A stretch of 64,000 nt of DNA from Gnetum montanum (Eukaryota > Streptophyta > Gnetopsida > Gnetales > Gnetaceae). Made by a program: the position numbers and the translations under genes. Positions 1 to 10,979 of the stretch are shown here, piece by piece. Location of the stretch: assembly GCA_015680685.1 (NCBI GenBank), contig MNCI01008852.1, positions 1,292,601 to 1,356,600 on the forward strand, in the 5' to 3' direction. The notes beneath the pieces were generated by a model that was not told where the DNA came from, made no database searches, and worked only from the letters and a program-made list of their open reading frames with translations. Position 1 is the stretch's first letter; each line of letters opens with the position of its first letter.

Positions 1-520
1 TAGTGCATGGACTAAGCTAAATAGGACTTTAATTATTTTTATTTATTATTCATCATTTAAATGATTTATTAGTTAATTAAATCTCTATTAACCTTTCTCT
101 CCTAGTTAAGTGCATTTAGTACAACTGCTTCGAGCATGTGTGTTACGCTTGGTAATCCCAGCAACGAATAGCGTTTAGTAATCCCAGAAGGTTGCATTGG
201 CTTAGGGTGTGAACGGTAAGTGGGAATGGATACTGATGCTAGGCATTAGAACATAGTTGGTTAAAGTTAGTTAATTAGTCTCTTCACTGTTTACCTCATT
301 AGCATAGGAGATAAAACATAAAAGATATAAAAATCACATACCTTAGACTTACTTAACCATACAACTGTGACAAATACAAGTAAGTCTGGGAAGAAAATGA
401 ATGATTAACCTTAAGTGTTCCATAAGGTGTATAGGCACTTAGTCTGCGGAGTTCGACCGGATCACTCTTGTAATGCTCGTATTCGTATGGTTGAGTGTAG
501 GGGTACCTCGCCACTCATCA
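1..520 (+). repeat. 5' LTR of element A (3' portion only)
   Basis: Bases 1-520 align without a gap to 19111-19630, the end of the complete LTR downstream, and finish in the same CACTCATCA-type end. The missing 5' part of about 319 bp, with the promoter block, lies left of the window. It contains the duplicated GGTAATCCCAG-like motif (near 150 and 178) that is also present in the LTRs of B, F and G. Confidence 0.9.
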
Positions 521-521
521 T

Positions 522-539
522 TGGTGCTGTTGCCGGGGA
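522..539 (+). other. Primer binding site (tRNA-Asp type)
   Basis: TGGTGCTGTTGCCGGGGA starts one base after the LTR end. It matches the complement of the 3' end of plant tRNA-Asp(GUC) at 16 of 18 positions, and both mismatches are C-to-T transitions. This primer type is known from Athila/Tat-related elements. Confidence 0.8.
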
Positions 540-665
540 CTAAGTTGTTTGTGTGCTAAGTAGAACATAGGAAATCATCCACATCATTGGGAAGCTTAAA
601 CGAACCCTTAGGATTAATTAAAAAAAAATTATATAACGGTTAATCAGCACACCGAATAAGACACA
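540..665 (+). other. Leader between primer site and gag of element A
   Basis: This is a short untranslated leader with an A-rich run near 620-628. No feature other than the distance to the gag start is visible. Confidence 0.5.
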
Positions 666-2655
666 ATGTCTTCTTCTTCGAATAAACGCACTTCACCACC
701 TAGGGATCACACAAGAGACAGTCAGCGGTCTAACAAATGTAACCCAGATTTGCTAGTTCCTCAAGAGTATCAGGTAGTGTACACTTATCATGATGAGTAT
801 ATATCCAATTTTACTTTTATCCTCCATCAGGATGAACAACTGCGTTGGCGAGACTTGCAAGGTAACATAGTGTTACCCCCAGATTGGGCAGTCCCTAACA
901 TGCTCCTTCGTGCTCTTGCACAGATAGACATGACGTAGGTATACATTGAATATGTTACAAAAGATTATGACATAAGGGACTACCATCCCACAAAAGCGCA
1001 ACGTCAACAGGACTTGTGGTAGGAGAGTCATCACACATCATTGAAGGGCAAAGAACCCCGCAACACTTCGTCTGTCATAAGAGAAATTAGAGGTGGTGAA
1101 CCTATCTCAATAGGTTCTACACAAAATAATGTTCCTCCTCCTAATGATAGTGAGGAGGTGGTGCATCAGAACCTTCGCTCCATGATACACAACCCTGGTT
1201 TTGATGCCCATGAACACCAAGTGTTCAATGAGGGGACACAAATGCAAGATAAGGGCGAGTGTTCTGATTTTCATCATGATCGGGGTTGGGATCACCAAAG
1301 AGAAGGTAGGAGACATCGCCATGGTGATGGCTCTCCTTCTTATTTTCCTTCATCATACCATTCACCCTCTCCTTCCACATCAGGATGCAGTTTCAAAGAG
1401 CATAACAGTGAGGATAAGGGTAAGAAAAATGAGAGACCTCGACGAGAGAGTCGAGAGCGAGGATGAGGGTACTCTAGGGAGTCAAGGCATGAAAGAAGGG
1501 AAAGTAGGGAACCACGTAGGCATCATAGACATCATGAGAGAGATGATCATGATGAAACCCTACTAGCAAGCCGAAGTATGTTAGATATTACGGAGGCTAT
1601 TACAATACCTACAAGGCATCAAAAAGACAGTCAGATCAAGAGACTAGACATGAATAGTATCCCACGATTTGAGGGGGGATACAATGTTGATCTTCAAAAA
1701 TCACTTACAGGCATTCCATGATGCTTGCACCTTGAAAAATATTGAAAATGAGTGGTAGAAGTTAAAGTTGTTCCCTAGGACACTCATAAAAGAAGCAGAG
1801 AGTTGGTACCGGTCTTTAGAGCCGGAAACCATTAGGATGTGGAGTGCAATGCTAAAATTGTTTAACGATAAATACCAAACGTACTCCAGAGTGTCTAACT
1901 TATGTAAACAGATCCAAGGATGGAAGCAAGGTACTCATGAACCCTTGGATGCTGCCATGGGCCAATATTATGCATTGCTACATCGTTGCCTGGGCCATGG
2001 TTACGCACAACAGGATCAACTTTGCCACCTCGTAGATGGGCTAAGACATGAAACTAGGAGAACCCTTGGGACATATGCCCAAGGGAGATTATCTGAACTT
2101 AGGTCCCATGAAATTCATTGATTGTTGGAGCAAGTAGCTAAAGAAGAAGGAAAGCTATGGAAAAGAGAAAGCGCAGAAGAATATAACTGTGATCCTTCCC
2201 TCCGAAAGAAGGGAGTAAGATTCTGTGAGGAAGAGGATGAGTCACCACTCAAAGAGTTGGTGAATAGAAAAATCTTGCCACTTCAAAAGTTAACAACTGA
2301 AGTGTCGACTAAGGTAGATGAAATATGGAGCTCCTTAGATAGTAAAATTGAAACTGTCCTAAAGATTGTAGAGGAGTCTAAGGAGGAACGAAGTCATGAC
2401 CATGATAAGAAAAAGCAGAGAGATTCAGGCCATGCACGTGACAAGGGTAAGGGAAAAATAACTATCATCGATAAGGTTGTGGATTCTGACATAGAAAATG
2501 ACAGTGGATGTGAGATCTACCAATATGACCATCCTAAGGGATGTTGCCCAATAATCTCACATCTGCAAGAGTTCAGGGTGTATGCACTCAACCCAAGACT
2601 TAACAGACGGAAATCACCCCGTCGGTTACCTTATCCCCAAGGTAACCCAAGGTAG
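666..2655 (+). pseudogene. gag: gag of element A (broken)
   Basis: This encodes the capsid/nucleocapsid polyprotein that packages element RNA into cytoplasmic particles. ATG 666 is supported by the matching N-terminus in B's gag at 16804 (MSS start, then a shared QVVY..DEY..FTFILH block). The N-terminal part runs to 938, a charged Arg/Glu/His-rich part to about 1570, and the Gypsy capsid core (SWYRSLEPE..W..M..F.DKY..) lies at 1650-2110. A Lys/Glu-rich coiled region follows, then a knuckle-like CEIYQYDHPKGCCP near 2510-2550 in which the second Cys is Tyr. Stops at 936, near 1023, at 1464-1570 and at 2119 and a frameshift near 1700 break the frame, so no full protein can be made. Against B's gag the order is fully collinear. 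Confidence 0.85.
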
Positions 2656-4038
2656 TTCCACCAACCATTAACATATTATTGAAGTGGAACTCCGCCACAA
2701 CCTATCGGGAAATACTAGTAGTGGCAACATCCACACTCATGGGGGATGCCCCCGCCTAGACAACAATACCGTTACCGACAACCAGACCCATATGGCTACT
2801 ACGTGCAGAAGCTGGTTTCTCCAAGTGACTCTATGGGTCACACAACCCCACAACGTCACTACCAAGTTCGGGAGTATTTTAGGACTCCTTCTCCTACGGA
2901 AGACACACCATATGCATACCATCCTTTGAATCCATTTGCCACTCTTACACTAGTAGTTCCACTACCACCTTCTCCAACGATGCAAGGGGATCTCCCCACT
3001 CAACCGTAGCAACGTAATGCGACGAGAGCTGTAAACCTTCAACCCACTGCAGGTTCGAACAACCGCATGAAGAGAAGATCTTGCTTCAGAACCAGAAGCC
3101 CAAACAAGCTCTCACAACCACAAGCGGTTGAGTCTATGACCACTCCTCCAACAAATAAGGCTTCGGAGCTCCCTTCAAACCAAAAACAGAGCTCAACATA
3201 CACGGTTATGTTAACACATATCGTTACTATCTGGATCAAGGTGGGCCACCTTTCCAAGAAATTCTTTGATCTTGGAAGCCCCCTAATTTATCTCCAAGTT
3301 GCTAGGAATGAACCTCATAAGGCTCTTCTTGACTCAAGTTCCGGAGTCAACCTAATCTCACGAGAAATGTATAAAGCCTGGAACTTGCCTCCACTTAAGA
3401 AGAGCAATATTCAAATAGAGTTGGCTGACCAGTCCATCACCATTCCCTTGGGATTGGTGGAGAACATCATTATCACTGTGTATGGTTGGTCATACCCAAC
3501 TAATTTCTTGGTGATAGAAGTCAATAGTAACAAAGGGGACTTCCCAATTATAATGAGAAGGGCATGGCTGAGTACAATAGATGCATGTCTAGGAATCTAC
3601 GATCTTTCCTTGGAAATATCTAAGGAAAACATTTATGGAAAGATTGAGAAGAAGAAAGTTCCATGCATCACATACAGTGACTCAAAGGGTGATGATATGG
3701 AGGAATGCTCAGCATGTCATACATGCAACCGGTATGCACCAGAGGATAACATACAAAGGTGCCTGTATGTAGCAACCACACAACAAGAGAACACCCAGTG
3801 GTTGACAGCTCATCAAGAGAGTAGCCCACCAACATGGATGGAACTAACTGGGGAAACAAATCACGCCCACAACGAAGGCATAGATACATTGGAGTATGAG
3901 CGTTGCCGACTTCCACCCCTTAACCTGAAAACATCAATCAGGAGAAGTTGGACACTTTTAAAAAATTCAAATAGGTGTTCATTATTTCGGATCTCTCCCT
4001 TTCCATTCAGTCATGAGGGAGATGACCACCTATGCTAA
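2656..4038 (+). pseudogene. pro: gag-protease linker and aspartic protease of element A
   Basis: A Pro/Gln/Tyr-rich linker (2656-3060) leads into a retroviral-type aspartic protease that would cut the Gag-Pol polyprotein. The longest open frame is 3067-4038. The active-site region reads ALLDSSSGVNLIS near 3320-3360, where the usual D-S/T-G is DSS. Element B keeps DSG at the same place, so A's protease is probably dead. The flap and second hydrophobic segment (IIITVYGWSYPTNFLVIEV) and a degenerate form of the C-terminal ILGRPWL-type motif (IIMRRAWLST) follow near 3470-3580. After about 3650 an acidic tail with several Cys matches B upstream of RT. Nothing of RT follows. Confidence 0.8.
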
Positions 4039-4184
4039 TAAATTGAGGCCCTCAGTTCTTTTTAAGTTTTTGTTTTACACATTTTTATTTTACACGTTTT
4101 TACTTTGCACATTTTTGTTTTCCAATTTTCTTTAACTTTTCTTGTTTTTTGTTTTACAATATCATTTATACTTTTTCATTTCTT

Positions 4185-4205
4185 TGTGTGTGTGTGTGTG
4201 TGTGT
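4185..4205 (+). repeat. (TG)n microsatellite
   Basis: About ten TG dinucleotides lie inside the T-rich spacer of element A. The matching spacer in B has none, so the array grew after the copies split. Confidence 0.9.
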
Positions 4206-5031
4206 TATTGATTTTATTAAGTTTTTCATTTAATAAGTGCTCCAAAGATGGTATGAACCGTACTCCATTGATTGCTAATGTTTGGTTTTTACCTTTAAGA
4301 TTATGATGTTGATACTAAGGTATGGTTCTTTTGATATGACAGGTAATGAGTTCACTTCACCCATACATTCATAAATTTCTATGGTCTCTCTCAGCTTAGA
4401 AATGTACAATCCCTTTCTTCAAAATAACAAGAACTATCAACGAATCAGTGACTAGGCATTTCTCAAACTAAGGAAGGACTTAAGGATTGAAAAGGGTGTG
4501 ACTTCAAGGGAACTTGATGCATTTGTGTTGGCCATTCTCTTGGGTGCTTGGATGTTTTCTTTTTGAGTTTTCTTACCATTCTGACATTGCTCCATCATCG
4601 GGAAGCTGAGCTAATAAAAATAACAAAGTCTTTACATGGTGTGGTTCTCACATATAAACACAAAAAAAAAATAGTGAGGATTCAAAGCACACCCCTTAGA
4701 TGAAATAATCATTTGGGCTACAAGCACTGGTTATGGAACTAAAATAAACATGTTCCCTCTAACTAAGGCCCTTCTCGCTTCCTATTCTCTCCTCCTTTGT
4801 TTTGTCAGAATGGTGGTGGCTCCTTGGGGGGATGCATTCTTGTTACTTCAAGTGGATGGATTGGCTGAATGCATTAATGCAAAGTCATTGGAAGTGGTTT
4901 GTTTGAGGCCAAACTTGGAATGGGATATGCTAAGTCACATTAATCATTAGAATACACAAGGGGCTATACATCACCTTGTTCTTGAGATTTCATTCCATTC
5001 TCTTCTTTCCATCATTCTTTCTCCATTGTTC

Positions 5032-5036
5032 ACCTC
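5032..5036. repeat. Target site duplication of element B, left copy
   Basis: ACCTC before B's left LTR pairs with ACGTC at 17870-17874 after the right LTR, 4 of 5 bases. The flanks are then continuous with element A on both sides. Confidence 0.5.
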
Positions 5037-5935
5037 TGATGAGCGGCTAGGTATCCCTATGCCCAACCATACGAATCACGAGCGTTCACGCGTGACTCAG
5101 TCGAAATCCGTAGACTGTAAGCACTTAACATACACCAGACTTCTAACCAGTGAAACCTTGGGTTAGAACGGTCGTTGTCATCCTAATCTCATTTGTGAAG
5201 TTCTGTTTACGTTGGTTAAGTGAGATTAAGGCTAATGATTTTTATATCTTTTTAATTATCTTTTTGGTGACTAATCATTTTGGAAAATAAGGATAGAATA
5301 TTAATTAATCTAAAATTATCTTAATCTAAATCTTAACTATTCCTAACATAAGTATCCGGTCCCATCTTCCGAGCACGTTTTGAGCATCTCCTAACACTTC
5401 TGGGTTACTAGAAGTTAAGCGTCACTGGGCTTACCAAGTCTTTGGGTTATGTTCGAGATGGTCGTACTTATGACCTAACGAACTACGAATGAACAATAAT
5501 GATTGGAATTACAATAACAAAAAAATAAGTAATTAACAAGTAACTAATAAAGCATAAACATGTTAAACTATTAATTGCATAAAATAACTAAGTCCAAATG
5601 CTGCAAGGATTGCTTGAATAGTTCGTCTTTATTGCCGTCACGCCAATGGGCTCAGATACATCAGTGCTTGAATAAAGAGCCGATCACTTTTCTTACACCT
5701 GCTGCGAGCACTTGAAAAATATTCTATCTCTTGCAGGAACAAACTGCAAGAGCTTCGCTACAACTACTCAAAAAGATGCCTAAATGAGGCGGAAGGCCCT
5801 CTTATTTATAGGTTGGGAAAGGTGGTTGCGTAAACGGGGCCACGTCAACGCAAGGAGGCTACGTTGATGGGCCCGCGTCGACTCAATCGTGTATACGTGG
5901 CCCAGTCAACACATTGACTAAATGACACTTCATCA
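5037..5935 (-). repeat. 3' LTR of element B
   Basis: This is an 899-bp repeat identical in length to 16971-17869. On the minus strand it starts TGATGAAG at 5935 and ends at 5037. The TATA box lies at 5802-5811 (minus). Its palindrome block (5829-5916) differs slightly from the other LTR: the GTATACGTGGCC segment is rearranged relative to 17815-17832. Confidence 0.93.
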
Positions 5936-5950
5936 TACCCCCATGATTGA
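5936..5950 (-). other. Polypurine tract of element B
   Basis: On the minus strand the bases next to the LTR read TCATGGGGGTA. The same tract abuts the LTR of A (18781-18791), F (29856 on) and G (51299-51309). It is the plus-strand primer site. Confidence 0.75.
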
Positions 5951-6186
5951 ACAAAAAGTCATCCTCGAGTTACTTTACAATTTGGAAGGTATGGATTCTT
6001 ATTTAAAACACACATAACTTGAACACATACATGACACACACATGACACAACATAAATTTGACAAAGTTCCTGAGTTACAGAGGAGGAAAAATTACAAAAA
6101 TGGTGGTGTTCAGAGACAAAATTGAACACCTCGCTAGTCCTGGAGCCTTTGCTGTGTAGGATGATGCACAAAATTGCTGGAGAAGA

Positions 6187-8945
6187 TCACACCGTCCCTG
6201 GGGGCAGTGGTTCTGACAGACCCTCTCTAGCCTCTGGCCCATGCGTTGGTGGCGGCATGGATGTCGAAAGTCCTGCGGCAGCTGCAACTTCTGGAGGTAG
6301 CCGAAAAGCCTCCAAGAGAGCCCTTAGTTTTTCTTCTTTGCTTCTGGGATCATTCATGATCTAGGCAGCTTCTCCAATATGTGTTGGAACTGGAACTTCC
6401 CAAGGACAAGGCAGTGCCCCAATGTGTGCTAGGTCCTTCGCGACTGTACGTTATCCTTCAAAGCTTGGGTGGAGGACCTCAAGTTCTACGTTTGCTATTG
6501 CCAGCTTTTGTTTTGTTGCCTTGTGCACCTAGAACTCACCCTCGTATAAGGAATATGAGGCGGCCACTTTTTTTTCTAATTTTAACCGCGGCCTCCCGGC
6601 TGTAAGCATAGCTAGGTTTGCATATCGAAGGTTGGCCAATTCCATGTATTCTATCATTTCCTCAATCTGCAGCTCCTTTAGGTGGATTTCTACTTTGTTG
6701 TAGGCATTCAACCCATCAAGGATGGATGGCCATATATCGCCTCCCTCTCAAAGTTGCTGGAGTGCTTGGTTCATCTTGGCTTTAGTGACTTGAATGTGCT
6801 TCTTGTTGATCTCCTTTTGCAATCCCACATGGTCCTTGTAATGATTTTTGCCTTTTTCAAATTTTAGGGCCTCATTCTTCTAAGAGGAAATTTTGATTGT
6901 AGACTTCTGTCGCAATGCCCGAACCTCCTCCATTGACAAATTTCTATTTTCAGCTGTCAACCTTCTTATGTCTACGTTCACCTTGGCTAGCTCCTCCTGC
7001 TGTTGGTGGATAAAATCCTTTATGTGTTCATTTTTCGCACCAACATTGCGTAGGCAATGAACTTCAGCGGTTAGCTACACATTCTCCCAATGAACCTCCA
7101 CTAAGTCCTTTTCTAAATAATACGCTCGAGCATCTGCTATGGATTTGTCTAGGATCATCGTCTCTCGCACATCCTCAATGACCTAAATTTTAAGCTGAAG
7201 CTATTGAAAAGCTTCATCTCTAGTGATTTCATGGTTGAGGATGGTTGGATTGGCATGCTGGGCTCTTAATTAGGCTACCTCCATTGCCAAGCGCTGAGAA
7301 GCAACTTGAGCAGCTTCTAGTTGCCCTTCCAAGATGATGCTCTTGCCCCTTGTCGATAACAGCTCCGACTGGGTTGTAGTGATGTTGTGTGGAAGGTCAA
7401 AGATATCTGGAAGTGGTTGCTCGGTTCCTACCAGTTGGTCCAACAATTCTTCATGTTGGGCTGCATTAATGTTGCTACGCGAAGTTTTGGTAGACACTTG
7501 TACATCTTATAGTCCATGAATGTTTAGTACAGGTGCTACCGGTGCATTGAGGGCTATAGCAATTGTATCAGCAACCACTTCAGCTGCAACTTCCTATCCC
7601 TGGTGCTGCATCACCAGGACTGTTGCCTCCTCACCATCTTCCAAGTGTACTGAGAAGGTAGCAGCATTCCCTAAGATTTCATGGAATAACTGTTGTGTTG
7701 CGGTTGATACATCTTGGATGCTTGGATTTTTTCTAGTTGGAATTGGTGCTCGGGTGGTAGAGAATATCAGCCTTGTCCTTTCAAGCAAGCTAATTGATTA
7801 AGCCACTTACTCCAGGTGGCTCATGATAGGGCGATAGACCGAGGGGTCTTCTCCTCCACTAGTTCTTCCAGATTTCTCTTGCTGGCTCAAGAGCATTTCT
7901 CGGATCTCATGGATGTATTTTGCTATGTTTTGCGAGCTCGGCTATGTTGTTTGTGTAGGTGGTGGAGGTGGTTGCTACTCTTCCTCTATCTGCATGGCAG
8001 CAGGCATTTTATCTTTCATCATTTCTTGCCATGAGGCAATTGGGGCACGTCGGATGATATCATTAGAGTATCATGCTATCCCTGCCTATTTGCATAACTT
8101 TCAGATTAGGCAGGGAAAGGGGAGAGCTCGTCTTCCACGTTCGTTCTTAGTGAACCTTTTTTCAATCTCCAGAAACAACAGTTGTGGAAGACTCATGGAA
8201 AATTTCCCACTCAAGGCGGCACATGCATGAGCGGAGAAGGTTGTGATTTTGCTGGGTCTTACCATTAGATTCAAATGGTAAGACGCTATCTTGGAGTATA
8301 CTCTCTTTGCCGTGGTTAAGGAGCCGAATTCCTTGCGCTCTACCCCATAGCACCGTTGGATCCATTGTGCCTTCACCTCTGGATCAGCCTGCTTTGGAAT
8401 TTCTGCCATTTTGCCCCAATTGTAGGCAACCCCAGAGCTTGCACTATTGCTTCTGAAGAGTAAGAGACATAAATGTCTTTGATTCTTACTCTTGACCCTG
8501 GTTTCTAATTCTTCCAGAAGAGATAAGTTTCTCCTAAGTACCACTCACCACTGGTTGTTATGATTGGCCACATCGGAGAGTTCTGTAATTGGAGTCTCAC
8601 GTCTTCTAGTGCATGCTCGAGGAATGGTCCAAAATTTAGCTCTTGGAGGACCGTTCGTTGCACCTCGCATGGCATAATAGCTTCAAGGCAGGCTTGGGTC
8701 AGGGTGACCTCAAGCCATGGTGCTATCCCAGGAGTCTCATCCCCTAACGATTGTTCACCGGGAATCTGCTCTTCGGGAATCTGGTGAATAGATTCCACGT
8801 TAGGTCTTTCGCGGAAGGGCCTAGTTGCATGAGAGCCCTCCACATACTCTGGCGATTGCACTCCTCGTCCCCTTCCCATGTGTGGGCGCTTGTCCCTTGG
8901 TTGTGACGGTCCTTCGTCCCTTGGGTTCCTTGGTTTGGGTGCCAT
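6187..8945 (-). pseudogene. Extra sense ORF between integrase and 3' LTR of element B (about 920 codons)
   Basis: ATG at 8945 follows directly on an intron acceptor (TGCAG). The stop at 6187-6189 ends in GTV-stop, and element G ends in the matching GTI-stop. Three parts are visible: a Pro/Arg/Gln-rich N-terminus (8945 to about 8700); a conserved globular part (about 8470-8120: W.Q..YG......SLTTAKRVY, NLMVRPSKITTFSAHACAALSGKF); and a long coiled coil (about 7500-6530, ending in MIEYMELANLRYANLAML). The globular part resembles the 'putative plant transposon protein' domain seen in Athila-type ORFs by its LT...P..S/K..A..L..G pattern. This is tentative. No membrane segment is seen, so I do not call it env. 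About a dozen stops or shifts break it. Confidence 0.75.
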
Positions 8946-9154
8946 CTGCAATAAAACATAATCATCCATTAGACCGTTCATAAGTAGTTTAAGATGGTCC
9001 ATATATACTTTCTCAGTTTGACCAAGTTATGTTAATGGCACAGACACACCGTTAAGTTTCCTAGAGCGTTAAGTTAGGGGTTAGGGCCAAAGTTTTCGTA
9101 ATTAACAATTAATTAATTACACAAAGGCACCACCCCCCATGACTGAGAGCATAC
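8946..9154 (-). other. Intron in the 5' leader of the extra ORF
   Basis: On the minus strand GGAG|GTATGC at 9154 and TTGCAG|ATG at 8946 bound a 209-nt AT-rich segment. The same donor and acceptor context occurs in element A (18217-18420, 204 nt) and element G (48006-48250, 245 nt, acceptor decayed to CAA). Conservation in three elements supports a real intron that splices straight to the start codon. Confidence 0.65.
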
Positions 9155-9299
9155 CTCCGGGTGCGTAAAAATGGCAAGGATAGATTGATGCAGACACGCG
9201 ATGGAATGTGGATGCGTTGGGAAGGGTTAGGCAGAATAAATGGCAAGAACTCCCCTCAATTTGGACTCCAAATGATGAAAAACGAAGAAGTGCAGTGGG

Positions 9300-9423
9300 G
9301 TATATATAGGGGTTGGGTGCTGCGTCAATGGGGCTGCGTATATATGACCATGTATATGTAGGCACTGCGTATACGGGGCCCCGTATATGCAGCACTGTTC
9401 ACCCGTGGACCAGCGTTGACCAA
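9300..9423 (-). promoter_or_regulatory. Internal promoter-like block with TATA box, matching B's LTR motif
   Basis: On the minus strand a GC-rich block of short palindromes (9311-9423) precedes a TATA box (9300-9310). The centre, 9367-9390, is a 24-bp palindrome with one mismatch. The 18-mer ACGGGGCCCCGTATATGC (9373-9390) matches ACGTGGCCACGTATATGC in the LTR (17815-17832) at 16 of 18 positions, and the two changes keep the inner palindrome. GTCAATGGG (9324-9332) recurs exactly in the LTR at 17797-17805. The distance from block to TATA is about 15 bp in both. It probably drives the extra ORF starting at 8945. Confidence 0.6.
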
Positions 9424-10979
9424 CCCATAAAACATCCAAAATGATGAATTTGAAAATCCAAATTGAGGCGGTTGAAGTGCAGAAAAGGCCCAATCATGGC
9501 TGAGGATAGGAGGAAGGGAATTAAGCGTGAAAAAGAGACAAAATTGGAGAATGGGATTGAAAAAGAACTCCGCAAGGATGGAATCGAACAATGGGACACG
9601 AAAAACAATCAACCAAGAAATCCAAAGATTTGGAGGCTTTACAGGCAGAACCAGGAGTATGTAGGTGGGTTTTCCCCATAGTAGGAAATAGCCTTTGTAG
9701 CCCCTACATACCCTCAACACTAGGGTCCGTGGGCCTGGGTGCCAGGAATTGGAGCTAGCCAATGAAGACTCCAAACCAAGAGAACCCGCCAAGGCATGAG
9801 AGACCTACAAAAAACACGACGAACACACAAAACATAAAAAGGGTAGTGAGGTGAGTATGGAGAGGAGTGGGAACAGAGGGAGAGGAGAGAATGGAAAGTC
9901 TGAGTATTGGCCACATGAAACCCTATGTGCGATCGTGGTTAAGTGACCTGGTAGAACCTTCCTAAGGTCAGACCCAAAACCATCTGTAGTTAGTGACATT
10001 GCAGCAATAAACGAAGTCCCGACCATCCCCCAAGGAAACAAGAATGACCCCATAGAGAACCACCACTCCAGGAAATGTGAGAAGAAGGAAGTGAAACGGG
10101 ATGAAGTTAGAGGGAACCAAGGAAGTCCCATAACTAAAGCGTATGGCCCATGAGAGGCGTTCTAAGGGATGTGCTTTGAATTCCCCCACAATTCAGTTTT
10201 CTTTTCTTTTGTGCGGGGGAACCACACCATGTGAAGACCCATGCGTGTGTGCATGCATTCGACTAAGGGGTGTGCTTTGAATCCTCATTTTCTTTGTTTA
10301 TTTTTTTGAGTATTTTTCTTGTTTTTTTCTCTTTTTTTTTTTAAATTTTAGAATTTTTTTCAGTGAGGACCACACCATGCAAGGTCGAATTGCCTAGAAG
10401 CTTCTGTGAAGAGAGACTTGGAGGGGGAGAAAATTTATGAGGACACACCGGCAACCTGGGGAATAGAACAGAACAACGAATAAAGCATTCCCCTTGAAGT
10501 CACACCCGATTCAAACCATTGGATCATCCCTTAGTCTAGGAACTACACAAGTCACACATTAGTTAAAATATTTTTAAGTGAAGGGGTTGCATGTGCACAA
10601 CAAAAGGAAAATCATGGAATGGTGAATGGGCGAATGACGTGGACTCACTACCGAGTTTATGAAGTGAAAACAATGTAAAATCCAAGGACAACCATGCAAT
10701 GGTGGGAGCCAGATAATGAGGAAGACTATGATAGTACCCATCGTAATGAAAATCGACCGTGCCAAACGTCTGAAGACAATACGACGACGTTTCCCATTAC
10801 CCGAAGAAAACAAATAGGTACAAAAAATGAAAGATAATTAAAGAAAATGAAAAGATGTGCAAAGAATGTGCAAATGTAGGAATGATGGTGAAAGACAAAA
10901 AAGTGTAAAACAAAAAATGATAAAACAAGGAAGTGTACAATAAAAAATTGTAAAACAAAGAAATGATAAAATGGTGAGG
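9424..10979 (-). other. Spacer between integrase and internal promoter of element B
   Basis: No gene is recognised. The spacer is A-rich on the plus strand near 10800-10980 and carries a local duplication of a phrase with GTGCTTTGAAT and CCACACCATG (10160-10235 and 10262-10385). It aligns with A's spacer at 4050-5030 and partly with G's at 46970-47300, so it is a conserved non-coding part of the family. The open frames here differ between copies and are not supported. Confidence 0.6.

Larger units (their letters stand above)
4039..5036 (+). other. 3' spacer of element A, fused to protease by loss of pol
   Basis: From about 4050 the sequence is T-rich, with repeated TTTTTGTTTTACAC-like phrases, and then carries blocks such as GGTGTGACTTCAAGGG (4495) and CATGGTGTGGT (near 4635). 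These align with the reverse complement of 10190-10960 in element B, which there follows integrase. The junction near 4040 therefore marks an internal deletion of all pol after protease. The short open frame at 4750-4950 has no recognisable match. Confidence 0.7.

Noticed and set aside
6187-8945. Calling the extra ORF an envelope gene
   Set aside because: The position fits Athila env-like ORFs, but I see no signal peptide or membrane segment; the coiled coil and basic start argue for a nuclear or RNA/DNA-associated role at least as well.
9367-9390. GC palindrome as a terminator hairpin or DNA-transposon end
   Set aside because: There is no transposase or second end nearby, and the palindrome shares motifs and TATA spacing with the LTR promoter block.
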